IMG/VR virus record: IMGVR_UViG_3300021197_001223
Location: 1-49,017 of that record
Reading direction: 5' to 3' (one strand)
DNA length: 49,017 nucleotides
Origin: a virus
In this document: one piece after another, positions 7,107-15,609 of the stretch
Layout of the letters: every line of letters starts with the position of its first letter
Numbering within the stretch: the first letter of the stretch is position 1
Translations under genes and position numbers: made by a program
The notes under the pieces: generated by a model
Told to the model about the DNA's origin: nothing
The model's database searches: none
What the model saw: only the letters and a program-made list of their open reading frames with translations

Positions 7107-10100
7107 ATGGCTAAACATTTTAATAATGGTGTAATCGTATATGACGCTCAAGTTGAGCTTCTTGATATGGTTGCCTTGCCTGCTGAGAACATCGAGTTCC
7201 CTCAAGGCGTAATGAAAAAATTAGATTACTTTTCTGATGAAGTTGTAATGCCTCTTGGCGTTTGGACCACTCAGACTGGTCTTCTTGCTGGTGAAGAATT
7301 TAAGATGGCTCGTATGGGTCACGTTCAAGCAACAGTTGACTTTGCTACAACTGGCTTTTCTGGTGCTACTGCTGATCGCGGAGCTATCCGTTCTGAGCTT
7401 GCTGCTGATAAGTCTGAGCTTGCTGATTTAATTTCTGATGAAGAAACTCGTGCAATGGGTGTTGAAGCAGGTCTTCAATCTTCAATTGACGTAAATGCTG
7501 CTGGAATCCTTTCTGTTGAGCAAGTTCACGATACATTCGTAGCTACTGTTAACGCTAAGAATGCTCAATTGGATGCTAAAGATGCTGAACTGGTAGCGGC
7601 TGATGCTACTGAAAAAGCTCGCGCTGAATTGGCTGAAGCTGGTCTTCAATCTTCAGTTGATACTAACGCTGCTGCAATCTTGACTGAAAAAGGTCGTGCA
7701 GAAGCTGCTGAAGCTGCAAACGCTGCTGCAATTTCTTCTGAAGCTGCAACTGCACGTGCTGCAGAACAAGCAAATGCTGCTGCAATCTTGACTGAAAAAG
7801 GTCGTGCTGAAGTTGCAGAAGCTGGTCTTCAAGGTTCTATTGACGGTGTTGCTGGTGATTTAGCTGCTGAAGCTACTACTGCTCGTGCTGCTGAAGCTGC
7901 AAACGCTGCTGCAATTTCTACTGAGCAATCTCGTGCTGAAGGTCAAGAAACTTTGATTCGTGGTGAGTTCGCTGCTGAAGATGCTGCGAAGCTTCAAGAA
8001 GCAAAAGGTTATGCTGATCAAGAAGTTCTTACTGAAAAGACTCGTGCTGAAGGTGCTGAGGCTGGTCTTCAAGCTGCTATCAACTCTGAAGCAGGTACTG
8101 CTCGTGCTGCAGAACAAGCTAACGCTGCTGCAATCACTGCAGAAAACGTTCGCGCTGTAGCTGCTGAAGGTTCTTTGGCTGATGCATTGCAACTTGAAGA
8201 AGATGCTCGCGTTGCTGCTGACTCTGGTCTTTCTGGTGAGATCGCTGGTGAACGTGCTCGTATCGACGCTATCTTGAATGCTTCTACTGCTGATGCTGAC
8301 TCATTCAAAGAAATCGTTGATTTGATCAACTCTGTTGACACTGAAAACGATCAAGCTTTTGCTTCTCACGTTTTGGACTTCAACGCTGCTAAGACTGCTT
8401 TGGAACAAGCTGATTCTGATGAACAAGCTGCACGTATTGCTGCTGTTTCTGGTGTTCAGTCTTCTTTGGATGCATACGTAGCTGCTAACGATGCTGCTCT
8501 TGCTGCTGAAGAAACTCGTGCTCTTGCTGCTGAAGCAGGTCTTCAATCTGGTTTGGATGCTGAAATTGCTTCTACCAACACTCGTTTTGCTTCTGCTACT
8601 AGTGATCGTGCTGCGATCCGTTCAGAGTTTGCTGCTGCAGACCTTGCAATGGAAACTGCTATGGTTGCTGAAATCGACGCTCTTAAAGTTCAAGATGGTA
8701 CTCACACTTCTGATATCGCTGCAAACGCATCTGCAATCTCTGCAGAGGCTTCTCGTGCTTCTACTGCAGAAGCTGGTTTGTCTGCTGATATTCTTACTGA
8801 AAAGAATCGCGCATTGGGTCAAGAAGCTGCAATTCGTAGCGAATTCGCTGCTGCTGATGTAGTTCTTAAAGGTCAAATGGAAGTTTACACCGATGGTGCT
8901 GTAGATGGTGAAAAAGTTCGCGCTGAAGCTGCTGAGCTTGCATTGTCTAATGCTATCGACGCTGAAGAAGCTGGACGTATCGCTGCTGTTTCTGCTGAAG
9001 CAACTGCTCGTTCTAACGCTGACGCTGGTTTGGCTGCAGACATCTTGACTGAACAGAATCGTGCATTGGGCCAAGAAGCTGCTATCCGCAGTGAATTTGC
9101 TGCTGCTGATGCTCAAGGTTTGCTTGATGCTAAAGCTTATGCTGATGGCGAAATTTCTACTTTGGAAGCTGCTGTTGAAGCTGCTGCTAATGCTGAATCT
9201 GCTGCTCGTATTTCTGAAGAAGGTCGTATCGAAGGTAAGCATGACGCTTATGTAATTTCTAACAATGCTGCTTTGGCTTCTGAAGCTTCTACAGCTCGCG
9301 CTGCTGAACTCGTAAATGCTAATGCTATCTCTGCTGAGCAACAACGTGCTACAGCTGCTGAAGGTGTATTGGACGGTAAGATTGATCAAGAAATCGCTGA
9401 TCGTACTGCTGCTGTAGGTGCAGAGCAATCTGCTCGTATCGCTGCTGTTGCTGGTCTTCAAGCTGGTTTGGATGCAGAAATTGCTGCTACCAACGCTGAC
9501 TTCGTTTCTGCTTCTGATGCTCGTGGTGTAATCGCTGCTGGTTTGGCTCAAGAACTTCTTGACCGTGCTGCTGGTGATGTTCAAGGTTTGGCTGACGCTA
9601 AAGCTTACACTGATGCTGAGATCACTTCAATGGAAACTGCTTTCACTGCTGCTCTTGACGCAGAGATTGCTGCTACCAATGCTGATTTCATCGCTGCTGA
9701 ACAAGCTCGTATCGGTATGAACACTCAGTTGACTGCTGATATCGCTACTGCTAAAGGTGAAGCTATCGCTCACACTGACTCTGCTGTTGCTGCTCTTGTA
9801 GATTCTGCACCTGCATTGTTGGATACTTTGAACGAATTGGCTGCTGCAATTGGTGACGATGAAAACTTCGCTGCTACTGTTGCTGGTGATATCGCTACTG
9901 CTAAAGCTGGTCTTGAAGCAGAAGTTGATGCTGTTGAAGCTGCATTGGCTGCACACGAAGCTTCTAACGTTGCTTCTTTCGCTGCTGCATCTACTGATCG
10001 TGGTGCTATTCGCTCTGAGTTGGCTTCTGAGAAGTCTACACTTCAAGGCGAAATGGCTGCTGCTGACGCTGTAGTAACTGCTGCATTCGAAGCTGCTGAC

Positions 10101-10640
10101 TTGGCTATGAAGAATGATCTTGAAGCAGAAGACGCACAATTGGCTTCTGACTTGGGTGACGAAATCGCTGCTCGTGTTGCTGGTGACTTGGCTGTAACTG
10201 CTGGTTACGAAGCTGCTGATGCTGCAATTGATGCTGCATACAAAGCTGCTGATACACAGTTGACTAACGACTTGTCTTCTGAAGTTGCTCGTGCGACTGC
10301 AAAAGAGAACGATATCGAAGCTAAGCAAGACCAAATGGTTGATGGTCAAGTAAAAGTTAACTTCATTTCTAATGCTGTTGCTTCTGCTGCTATCATGATG
10401 CCTGCTGGTTTTGAATACCAAATCTGCGAGAACAACGGTGCAAGCGCTTCTGCTACACTTCCAGTTCTTCAACCAAACTACAAAGTTACTGTTTCTTTGG
10501 CTGCTGCTTCATCTGAAGCAATGAACTTCTCTGCTCCTGCAGGAATGCTCATTGATGGTGAAGTTGATGGTGTTATCACCATGTACCCAGGATCTTCTGT
10601 TACTTTCGTAGAAGCAGGTGGTAAGTACTACATGATGTAA
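7107..10640 (+). CDS. 1177-residue alanine-rich coiled-coil fibre protein
   Basis: Residues 1-95 form a non-repetitive anchor. Then about 950 residues consist of degenerate repeats of the type TARAAEAANAAAI / EKGRAEAAEAGLQ / ADRGAIRSE, giving a very long coiled coil. Two blocks, DSFKEIVDLINSVDTENDQ (about 395) and APALLDTLNELAAAIGDDENF (about 905), match a motif familiar from phage tail-fibre proteins. The last 100 residues are a globular tip (GFEYQICENNGASA to GGKYYMM). Codons are extremely uniform (GCT for Ala, CGT for Arg, GAA for Glu), as in the major capsid gene, which suggests very high expression and many copies per virion. GGAGG precedes the ATG. It may be a long tail fibre or a head fibre. 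Confidence 0.75.
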   Translation: MAKHFNNGVIVYDAQVELLDMVALPAENIEFPQGVMKKLDYFSDEVVMPLGVWTTQTGLLAGEEFKMARMGHVQATVDFATTGFSGATADRGAIRSELAADKSELADLISDEETRAMGVEAGLQSSIDVNAAGILSVEQVHDTFVATVNAKNAQLDAKDAELVAADATEKARAELAEAGLQSSVDTNAAAILTEKGRAEAAEAANAAAISSEAATARAAEQANAAAILTEKGRAEVAEAGLQGSIDGVAGDLAAEATTARAAEAANAAAISTEQSRAEGQETLIRGEFAAEDAAKLQEAKGYADQEVLTEKTRAEGAEAGLQAAINSEAGTARAAEQANAAAITAENVRAVAAEGSLADALQLEEDARVAADSGLSGEIAGERARIDAILNASTADADSFKEIVDLINSVDTENDQAFASHVLDFNAAKTALEQADSDEQAARIAAVSGVQSSLDAYVAANDAALAAEETRALAAEAGLQSGLDAEIASTNTRFASATSDRAAIRSEFAAADLAMETAMVAEIDALKVQDGTHTSDIAANASAISAEASRASTAEAGLSADILTEKNRALGQEAAIRSEFAAADVVLKGQMEVYTDGAVDGEKVRAEAAELALSNAIDAEEAGRIAAVSAEATARSNADAGLAADILTEQNRALGQEAAIRSEFAAADAQGLLDAKAYADGEISTLEAAVEAAANAESAARISEEGRIEGKHDAYVISNNAALASEASTARAAELVNANAISAEQQRATAAEGVLDGKIDQEIADRTAAVGAEQSARIAAVAGLQAGLDAEIAATNADFVSASDARGVIAAGLAQELLDRAAGDVQGLADAKAYTDAEITSMETAFTAALDAEIAATNADFIAAEQARIGMNTQLTADIATAKGEAIAHTDSAVAALVDSAPALLDTLNELAAAIGDDENFAATVAGDIATAKAGLEAEVDAVEAALAAHEASNVASFAAASTDRGAIRSELASEKSTLQGEMAAADAVVTAAFEAADLAMKNDLEAEDAQLASDLGDEIAARVAGDLAVTAGYEAADAAIDAAYKAADTQLTNDLSSEVARATAKENDIEAKQDQMVDGQVKVNFISNAVASAAIMMPAGFEYQICENNGASASATLPVLQPNYKVTVSLAAASSEAMNFSAPAGMLIDGEVDGVITMYPGSSVTFVEAGGKYYMM

Positions 10641-10660
10641 TAACATCTTAGAGTAGTCCT

Positions 10661-10678
10661 CAATGCTATTGAGCATTG
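10661..10678 (+). other. perfect hairpin upstream of the fibre terminator
   Basis: CAATGCT (10661-10667), loop ATTG, AGCATTG (10672-10678). There is no T-run after it; the true terminator follows six bases later. A tandem hairpin of this kind often protects the 3' end of an abundant transcript. Confidence 0.55.
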
Positions 10679-10683
10679 CTCGT

Positions 10684-10717
10684 AAGGCCTCGGGGAGAAA
10701 TCTTCGGGGCCTTTTTT
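10684..10717 (+). terminator. rho-independent terminator after the alanine-rich fibre gene
   Basis: AAGGCCTC (10684-10691) pairs with GGGGCCTT (10706-10713) with one wobble pair, and T6 runs to 10717. It closes the fibre gene's transcript 44 bases after the stop codon. Confidence 0.85.
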
Positions 10718-10748
10718 ACAGACACTTATTAATAATGGAGGAAATAAA

Positions 10749-11216
10749 ATGTCTATGAAATTAAATAAATCTACCGCTGGTGTGACTGTACCTGATGCAG
10801 GTAGCACTGGTTTTGGAAGCGAAGGTAACGCTGCTTCCGCGAATGCTGTTATTGTCGTTGGTTTTTCTGAAATTGAAGTTTACGGCTTAAACGGCGGAAC
10901 ATGGTCTTTGATCGACACAGTTGAAGACTTCAATCAGGGCCTCAATCCAAATCACGATGGCTTCAAGCCTGACCATACTACTATTAATTTGGCTGACTAT
11001 GAAGACGTATTCTTTGTGTCAAAATCTGGACAAGAAGAGTCTGTTAGATACTTCTTTGTTGAAGATGCTGTTGTTGCACCACACTTGTTACCGGGACATT
11101 CACCAGATGCCCTAAAGTTTGAAGATGTATCTGATGTTCCAGCATTTACCGAAGTAGATGCGGGAAAAATTCTTTCTGTTGACGCTCAAGGAAACTTAGC
11201 CTGGATCACCAGATAG
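10749..11216 (+). CDS. virion protein, short paralogue of the following LamG-bearing gene
   Basis: A 155-residue beta-rich protein. From residue 40 (EIEVYGLNGGTWSLID) to the end (AGKILSVDAQGNLAWITR) it lines up with residues 40-140 of the next gene (DIRVYGFDGSQWNVIH to AGKFLTIRTDGSLAWL), so the two share a domain. AATGGAGGAAATAAAATG gives a strong ribosome binding site nearly the same as that of the fibre gene at 7107. It follows a terminator by only 31 bases and no CTATTTA is visible here, so how it is transcribed is unclear. The placement suggests a partner or tip of the neighbouring fibre. Confidence 0.6.
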   Translation: MSMKLNKSTAGVTVPDAGSTGFGSEGNAASANAVIVVGFSEIEVYGLNGGTWSLIDTVEDFNQGLNPNHDGFKPDHTTINLADYEDVFFVSKSGQEESVRYFFVEDAVVAPHLLPGHSPDALKFEDVSDVPAFTEVDAGKILSVDAQGNLAWITR

Positions 11217-11226
11217 GAGAAATAAA

Positions 11227-12363
11227 ATGAAACAATCTACATTAACAAGAGAGACAGCTTATCCCGCTGTTCCTCAAATGAGCAATGGCTTTGTTCCACC
11301 AACCAACTTTGATTTCAAAATCTCTGTTGATTTGCGTGGGCACGACATTAGAGTTTACGGCTTTGACGGCTCTCAGTGGAATGTAATACATGATGCTGAT
11401 GGTACTATTACTGAATTTATTGCTGATGTGACTCATCAAAAATATTACTTAGAATCTAAGACCGGTTCAAACCAAGAAGTTCGAGTAACATTCTTGTCTT
11501 CTTTGGCCCGACCAAATTTGCACTCTTTCGAATTCGGTGCTACACCAGCCACAACAAAACTTCATCACTTTGGAGACGTCCCTGTTTATCGCGGTGGCGA
11601 GGCTGGTAAATTCTTGACTATTAGAACTGATGGATCTTTGGCTTGGCTCGCTGCAGATGAATCGTTCACAGTAGAATCTGGTGGCGGAGAAGGAGGTGGC
11701 GGTTCTACACCTCCTCCAGCTAACTTCTTGGAGGATCTAGCAAGATTCAGTCTTCCTAATGGGATTTATACTGATAATAGCTCCGGACAAGGCCATAAGA
11801 TAGACTTCAACTTAAATGGAGACAACATTCTTTCCTACGGTTCTGATGGAGAGCATGTTGAAGAAGAGTTTACTATTTCTTGGTGGATGAATCTCAACAC
11901 AAGCCAAGACGCTGGGACTGTTGCCGTTCTTGGGAACTATAATCCTCCGGCGGACAGATTTGCGTTGAAAATTGGTGGTGCTATCACTTCTAATGCACAT
12001 ATCACAACTCAAATAGGTACCCAAACTATGTTCAACAATAATAGCGGAATTGCTGTTGCTGGTGATTGGGTTCACGGTACATACACGTGTAAGTCAGATG
12101 GGTCTAATCTCATATTAAGCCTTTACATAAATGGAACTAAGCTGTCGAGAACTAAAAGTTTTGCTTTAGGAACGAAGCTTCTTCCTTCTACTTCAAATGA
12201 AGTATTTGCCTTTGGTGGTAATGGAGCGAGCGGTAAGTCTGTTAAAGGACAATTCGATTCAATGCAAATTGAAGGTGGAATTGCTTTGACGGATGCTCAA
12301 GTTGCTGCTATTGCTGCTCAAACAGATCGTCAAATGGGAATCGAAGCTGCATCTCAGCTTTAA
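11227..12363 (+). CDS. virion protein with C-terminal LamG-like domain
   Basis: Residues 30-142 of this 378-residue protein repeat the domain of the preceding 155-residue gene. A linker GGGEGGGGSTPPP (152-164) joins it to a LamG/concanavalin-like domain (about 168-370), recognised by EEEFTISWWMNL (212-223), an internal FALKIGG strand, GDWVHGTYTCKSDG, LILSLYINGTKLS and the final FDSMQIEGGIALTDAQVAAI. That last segment is the usual LamG ending, with a strand, 'is lT-x-x-q' and a helix. The likely role is a glycan-binding adhesin on a fibre. TAGGAG precedes the start and the gap to the upstream gene is 10 bases. A terminator follows. Confidence 0.7.
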   Translation: MKQSTLTRETAYPAVPQMSNGFVPPTNFDFKISVDLRGHDIRVYGFDGSQWNVIHDADGTITEFIADVTHQKYYLESKTGSNQEVRVTFLSSLARPNLHSFEFGATPATTKLHHFGDVPVYRGGEAGKFLTIRTDGSLAWLAADESFTVESGGGEGGGGSTPPPANFLEDLARFSLPNGIYTDNSSGQGHKIDFNLNGDNILSYGSDGEHVEEEFTISWWMNLNTSQDAGTVAVLGNYNPPADRFALKIGGAITSNAHITTQIGTQTMFNNNSGIAVAGDWVHGTYTCKSDGSNLILSLYINGTKLSRTKSFALGTKLLPSTSNEVFAFGGNGASGKSVKGQFDSMQIEGGIALTDAQVAAIAAQTDRQMGIEAASQL

Positions 12364-12392
12364 TTTCGTTCAACTATCTGTTAACATCAACT

Positions 12393-12421
12393 CCTCGTCC
12401 CTTTGGGATGGGGGGTTTTTT
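12393..12421 (+). terminator. rho-independent terminator
   Basis: CCTCGTCCC (12393-12401), loop TTT, GGGATGGGG (12405-12413) pair with two wobble pairs and run into a T-rich tail from 12416. It ends the fibre/LamG transcript and is followed 30 bases on by two CTATTTA elements. Confidence 0.8.
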
Positions 12422-12451
12422 CTTTTTGAAGCCTGTTTTGGACTTTAAAAT

Positions 12452-12467
12452 CTATTTACACTATTTA
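12452..12467 (+). promoter_or_regulatory. two tandem CTATTTA elements, candidate late promoter
   Basis: CTATTTA occurs at 12452-12458 and again at 12461-12467, just after a terminator and 17-32 bases before the scaffold gene. This is the only place where the heptamer is doubled, and it drives the scaffold-capsid genes if it is a promoter. Confidence 0.5.
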
Positions 12468-12483
12468 TTGGAGAAAAACAAAT

Positions 12484-13665
12484 ATGGGAGATGATTTAAT
12501 GTCAAACATGCTAGAACAGGCAATCGCCGATGCAGCCGCACTTAGAGAGCAAGCGATCAAAAACGCAGAACAATCAGTTCTTGATCAGTATTCAAAGCAG
12601 ATCAAAGAAGCGGTTGATCAAATGCTTGAAATGGACGATGCTCCGACACGAGCAGAAGAGATGATTGCCGAAGCAGAAGATGAAATCATGCAAGAAGAGG
12701 AAACAGGAATGGCTGCTGCAGCTCCTGCAGGAGAATCTGCTACTATTGAAGCTCCTGCTGCTTATGATTCTCGACCGGGCTCTGAAGATGTTAATGTTAG
12801 AATATCTGCAATGCTTGCAAACCTTCCATTTGATGATAACGATGAAATTGAACTCGACTTCGGAGATCTTGATCCAGAACCAATCGACCTCTCACAAGGC
12901 GCAGAAGGCGCTCCAGACGCTCTTGGTAGCTTAGATATGGGCACACCCGATGATGGTGCCGGAGACGATCTCGGTGGAGATTTGGACCTCGGAGGAGATG
13001 ATTTGGGTGGAGATGATGACCTTGACCTTCAACTGCAAGAAGTCCTTAGCATGCTTAACGAAGAAGAAGACGAAGAAGTCATCGAAGAAAAAGTCCATTA
13101 TGACTATCGACCTGAAGATGATGCTCTTGGTGGAGTGTGGAGACACAACAAATCAAGAGAACAATTCAATGCAGATATGGCCGAACTACTTTACGGAGAA
13201 GAAGAATCCGAAGAAGAAGATGACGTAAACGAAGAATTAATGGGTCAAGTTAATGACCTACATGAGACAGTAGATTCTCTGACGCAACAAAACTCACAAT
13301 TAGAGCGCGTCCTTACCAAGTTGGAAGTCCACCTTGAGGAGTCTTTATTGTCAAACGCAAAACTTTTATATCAAAACCGCACACTAGCTGATGCCTCCCT
13401 GAATGAGCGACAAAAATCTAAAATTGTCGAAGCCATTGCTAATGCGGAGTCTCCGAAGGAAGCTAAAAAACTTCATGAGACACTCAAAGCTACAGTGGGA
13501 TCGACGCCTAACAGCAAAAGAGATCCACAATCACTTAGCGAGTCCGTCAATCGACGTTCGAACTTAAGTTCTATGTTGAATTCGAGACAAAACATTAACG
13601 AAAGCAAGCAAAGCTCTGACCCATTCTTGGCGAAGATGCAGAAGCTTGCAGGCATAAAAAAATAA
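12484..13665 (+). CDS. 22: prohead scaffold / capsid assembly core protein (gp22-like)
   Basis: A 393-residue, very acidic protein directly upstream of the major capsid gene. It starts with a helical segment (MLEQAIADAAALREQAIKNAE), continues with an Asp/Glu/Gly-rich low-complexity middle (LGGDLDLGGDDLGGDDDLD, about residues 165-185), and ends with a coiled coil (EELMGQVNDLHETVDSLTQQ, about 250-270; LLSNAKLLYQNRTLADASLN) and a C-terminal PFLAKMQKLAGIKK. Acidity, coiled coil and gene order are what is expected for the T4 gp22 core scaffold, which is removed by the gp21 protease. ATGs at 12484 and 12499 both have a GGAG upstream; I kept the first. Confidence 0.8.
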   Translation: MGDDLMSNMLEQAIADAAALREQAIKNAEQSVLDQYSKQIKEAVDQMLEMDDAPTRAEEMIAEAEDEIMQEEETGMAAAAPAGESATIEAPAAYDSRPGSEDVNVRISAMLANLPFDDNDEIELDFGDLDPEPIDLSQGAEGAPDALGSLDMGTPDDGAGDDLGGDLDLGGDDLGGDDDLDLQLQEVLSMLNEEEDEEVIEEKVHYDYRPEDDALGGVWRHNKSREQFNADMAELLYGEEESEEEDDVNEELMGQVNDLHETVDSLTQQNSQLERVLTKLEVHLEESLLSNAKLLYQNRTLADASLNERQKSKIVEAIANAESPKEAKKLHETLKATVGSTPNSKRDPQSLSESVNRRSNLSSMLNSRQNINESKQSSDPFLAKMQKLAGIKK

Positions 13666-13682
13666 TTTAAGGAGATTTTACA

Positions 13683-15464
13683 ATGTCTATTATCGAAACT
13701 CTTACAGAAGGGATGGTTAACCGCAACTTGCAAAAAGAAGGTGCCGCTCTTTTGAACAAGTGGACCGCAACCGGTCTTCTTGAAGGCTTGTCTAACGACA
13801 ATGACAAGCACAACATGGCTCGCTTGCTTGAAAACCAAGCAAAAGAATTACTTCGCGAGGCTACTGCAATGGGCGGTGGAGCACCTGGATCTGTTGAAGG
13901 TTTTGCCGCTGTTGCTTTCCCAATCGTTCGTCGTGTATTCGCCGGATTGATTGCAAACGACTTGGTTTCTGTTCAACCAATGTCTCTTCCATCTGGATTG
14001 ATCTTCTTCATGGATTTCACATATTCTAATGATATCGGATCATCTGCTGGGGGTATGGAAAACCGCTTTGGTAACGCCAAAGATGCATCTATCTACGGTA
14101 CTGATGCTGTTGGTTCTCAAGTAACTGGTGGTGTTAACTTGGTTGGAACATTGGGTGAAAACCTTTCTGGTCCTCGTGAAGCTGTTGGTTATGCTTATGC
14201 TTCTCCAACTGACTCTATTACTGCTGTAAATGGTTCTGGTGCCGCTCATCGCGATGTTGCTGATTCATTTACAATCTCAGCCGCTACAGAAGCTCAAAAG
14301 AAACTTTTGCAATACGACCCAGATCTTTTGGACCTCGCTGCTACAGATGCTTTTATCGTTGATATCGCTAAGAGTCTTTTTGATACTGGAAATGCTGACT
14401 TTAACAACTTGGCTGCTTTCAATATTTTGCCGGCTACATTAGGTGCTTTAACTGGTCTTACTACCGCCAGTACAATCGTACGTCGATTGACTTCAGTAGT
14501 TGAGTCAAGTTCATTGACTAGTAATGTTCCCGCAGTTCGCTTTGTAATTGTTGAAGCTAGCGCTACATCTGCTACTCTTAGTTTCGGCGCAGACATTGCA
14601 GTCGAGATTCCTGTTGCAGATACTGCTACTGCTGGTACTGCTGCGGCTGGTGCACTCAATGCATACACAATGTTGCTTGAGAATTCTGAAAATATCCCAG
14701 AGATCGACATCAAGGTTGACTCAATCGCTATCACAGCACAAACCAAGAAGTTGAAAGCAAAGTGGACTCCAGAATTGGGCCAAGACTTGAACGCTTACCA
14801 CAACTTGGACGCTGAGGTTGAATTGACTTCTATCCTTTCTGAGCAAATCGCTCTTGAATTGGATCGTGAAATCTTGGCTGACCTTGTAAACGGCGCAACT
14901 GCTGCGACTTTCTACTGGTCTCGTTCACCTGGTTTGTTTGTAAACCGTTCAACTGGTGCTGAGCTTGGTGCTACTTCTGCTGCTCCTGACTTCACTGGTA
15001 CTGTATCTGAATGGTACGAAACTTTGATCGAAACTATCAACGACGTTTCTGCACAAATCCACCGTAAGACTTTGCGTGGTGGTGCTAACTTCGTAGTTGT
15101 TTCTCCTGAAGTTGCAAACATCTTAGAATTCACTGCTGGTTTCCGTGCGAACGTAACTGCTGACGCTGATAAAGGCGACATCGGTGCAGTTAAGGTTGGT
15201 TCTTTGAACCGTAAGTTCGACATCATTGTTGATCCTTACTTCCCACGTAACGCTATCTTGGTTGGACGTAAAGGTTCTTCTTTCCTTGAGTCTGGTTATG
15301 TATATGCACCATACGTGCCTCTGCAAACAACTCCTACCATCTTTGGACCAGAAGACTTCGTTCCTCGCAAAGGTGTTATGACTCGTTACGCTAAGAAAAT
15401 GGTTCGTCCTGATATGTACGGTCTTGTTATCGTTCGTGGATTGTTGGGTGAATCTGGTTCCTAA
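13683..15464 (+). CDS. 23: major capsid protein (T4 gp23-like)
   Basis: A 593-residue protein with clear gp23 landmarks: KWTATGLLEGL (27-36), MARLLENQAKELLREA (45-60), FPIVRRVFAGLIANDLVSVQPM, SGLIFFMDFTY, TPELGQDLNAYHNLDAEVELTSILSEQIALELDREI, and the C-terminal GVMTRYAKK. LLRE-A at 56-60 fits the gp21 cleavage rule and sits close to where T4 gp23 is cut (after residue 65). It forms the capsid hexamers. AAGGAG lies well before the ATG, 17 bases after the scaffold stop. Codon choice is strongly biased (GCT, CGT, TTG, AAC), as expected for the most abundant virion protein. No separate vertex protein (gp24) is in the window. Confidence 0.95.
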   Translation: MSIIETLTEGMVNRNLQKEGAALLNKWTATGLLEGLSNDNDKHNMARLLENQAKELLREATAMGGGAPGSVEGFAAVAFPIVRRVFAGLIANDLVSVQPMSLPSGLIFFMDFTYSNDIGSSAGGMENRFGNAKDASIYGTDAVGSQVTGGVNLVGTLGENLSGPREAVGYAYASPTDSITAVNGSGAAHRDVADSFTISAATEAQKKLLQYDPDLLDLAATDAFIVDIAKSLFDTGNADFNNLAAFNILPATLGALTGLTTASTIVRRLTSVVESSSLTSNVPAVRFVIVEASATSATLSFGADIAVEIPVADTATAGTAAAGALNAYTMLLENSENIPEIDIKVDSIAITAQTKKLKAKWTPELGQDLNAYHNLDAEVELTSILSEQIALELDREILADLVNGATAATFYWSRSPGLFVNRSTGAELGATSAAPDFTGTVSEWYETLIETINDVSAQIHRKTLRGGANFVVVSPEVANILEFTAGFRANVTADADKGDIGAVKVGSLNRKFDIIVDPYFPRNAILVGRKGSSFLESGYVYAPYVPLQTTPTIFGPEDFVPRKGVMTRYAKKMVRPDMYGLVIVRGLLGESGS

Positions 15465-15469
15465 TTCGC

Positions 15470-15488
15470 AACTTTCATCTTGAAAGTT
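15470..15488 (+). other. perfect hairpin after the capsid gene
   Basis: AACTTTCA (15470-15477), loop TCT, TGAAAGTT (15481-15488). No T-run follows; it precedes a true terminator. As after the fibre gene, an extra hairpin stands before the terminator of a highly expressed gene. Confidence 0.5.
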
Positions 15489-15507
15489 AGAATGTTAACA
15501 AAAAGAG

Positions 15508-15534
15508 ACCCTCGGACTTCGGTTCGGGGGTTTT
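15508..15534 (+). terminator. rho-independent terminator with TTCG tetraloop
   Basis: A 10 bp stem (15508-15517 with 15522-15531, two G-T pairs) is capped by a C(TTCG)G tetraloop, an exceptionally stable RNA loop, followed by T4C. It ends the scaffold-capsid transcript and is followed by CTATTTA at 15548. Confidence 0.9.
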
Positions 15535-15547
15535 CTATTTTTAAAGA

Positions 15548-15554
15548 CTATTTA
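15548..15554 (+). promoter_or_regulatory. candidate late promoter element CTATTTA
   Basis: AAAGACTATTTACTATG lies 14 bases after the capsid terminator and 55 bases before the next ATG. The same heptamer is found at the other structural unit starts. Confidence 0.45.
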
Positions 15555-15609
15555 CTATGAAAACGGGCTCATGGCCCATGAACTTTATTATATCTAAGGA
15601 GATTATATT

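Noticed and set aside
7860-8192. Antisense frame of 110 codons in the fibre gene
   Set aside because: Codon-bias shadow of the fibre gene, low complexity.
8622-9584. Antisense frame of 320 codons opposite the alanine-rich fibre gene
   Set aside because: It is a Ser/Phe/Cys-rich mirror of GCT/GAA/CGT codon use, which removes stops from the reverse strand. It has no plausible domain or ribosome site.
9627-10472. Antisense frame of 281 codons opposite the same gene
   Set aside because: Same cause as above: uniform codons on the coding strand leave the antisense frame open.
7107-10640. Short periodic DNA repeats that might suggest a repeat array or CRISPR
   Set aside because: The repeats are degenerate codons of a coiled coil with no constant repeat length or spacers, and the frame is open throughout.
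14294-14746. Antisense frame of 150 codons in the capsid gene
   Set aside because: Shadow of a strongly codon-biased gene, no ribosome site.
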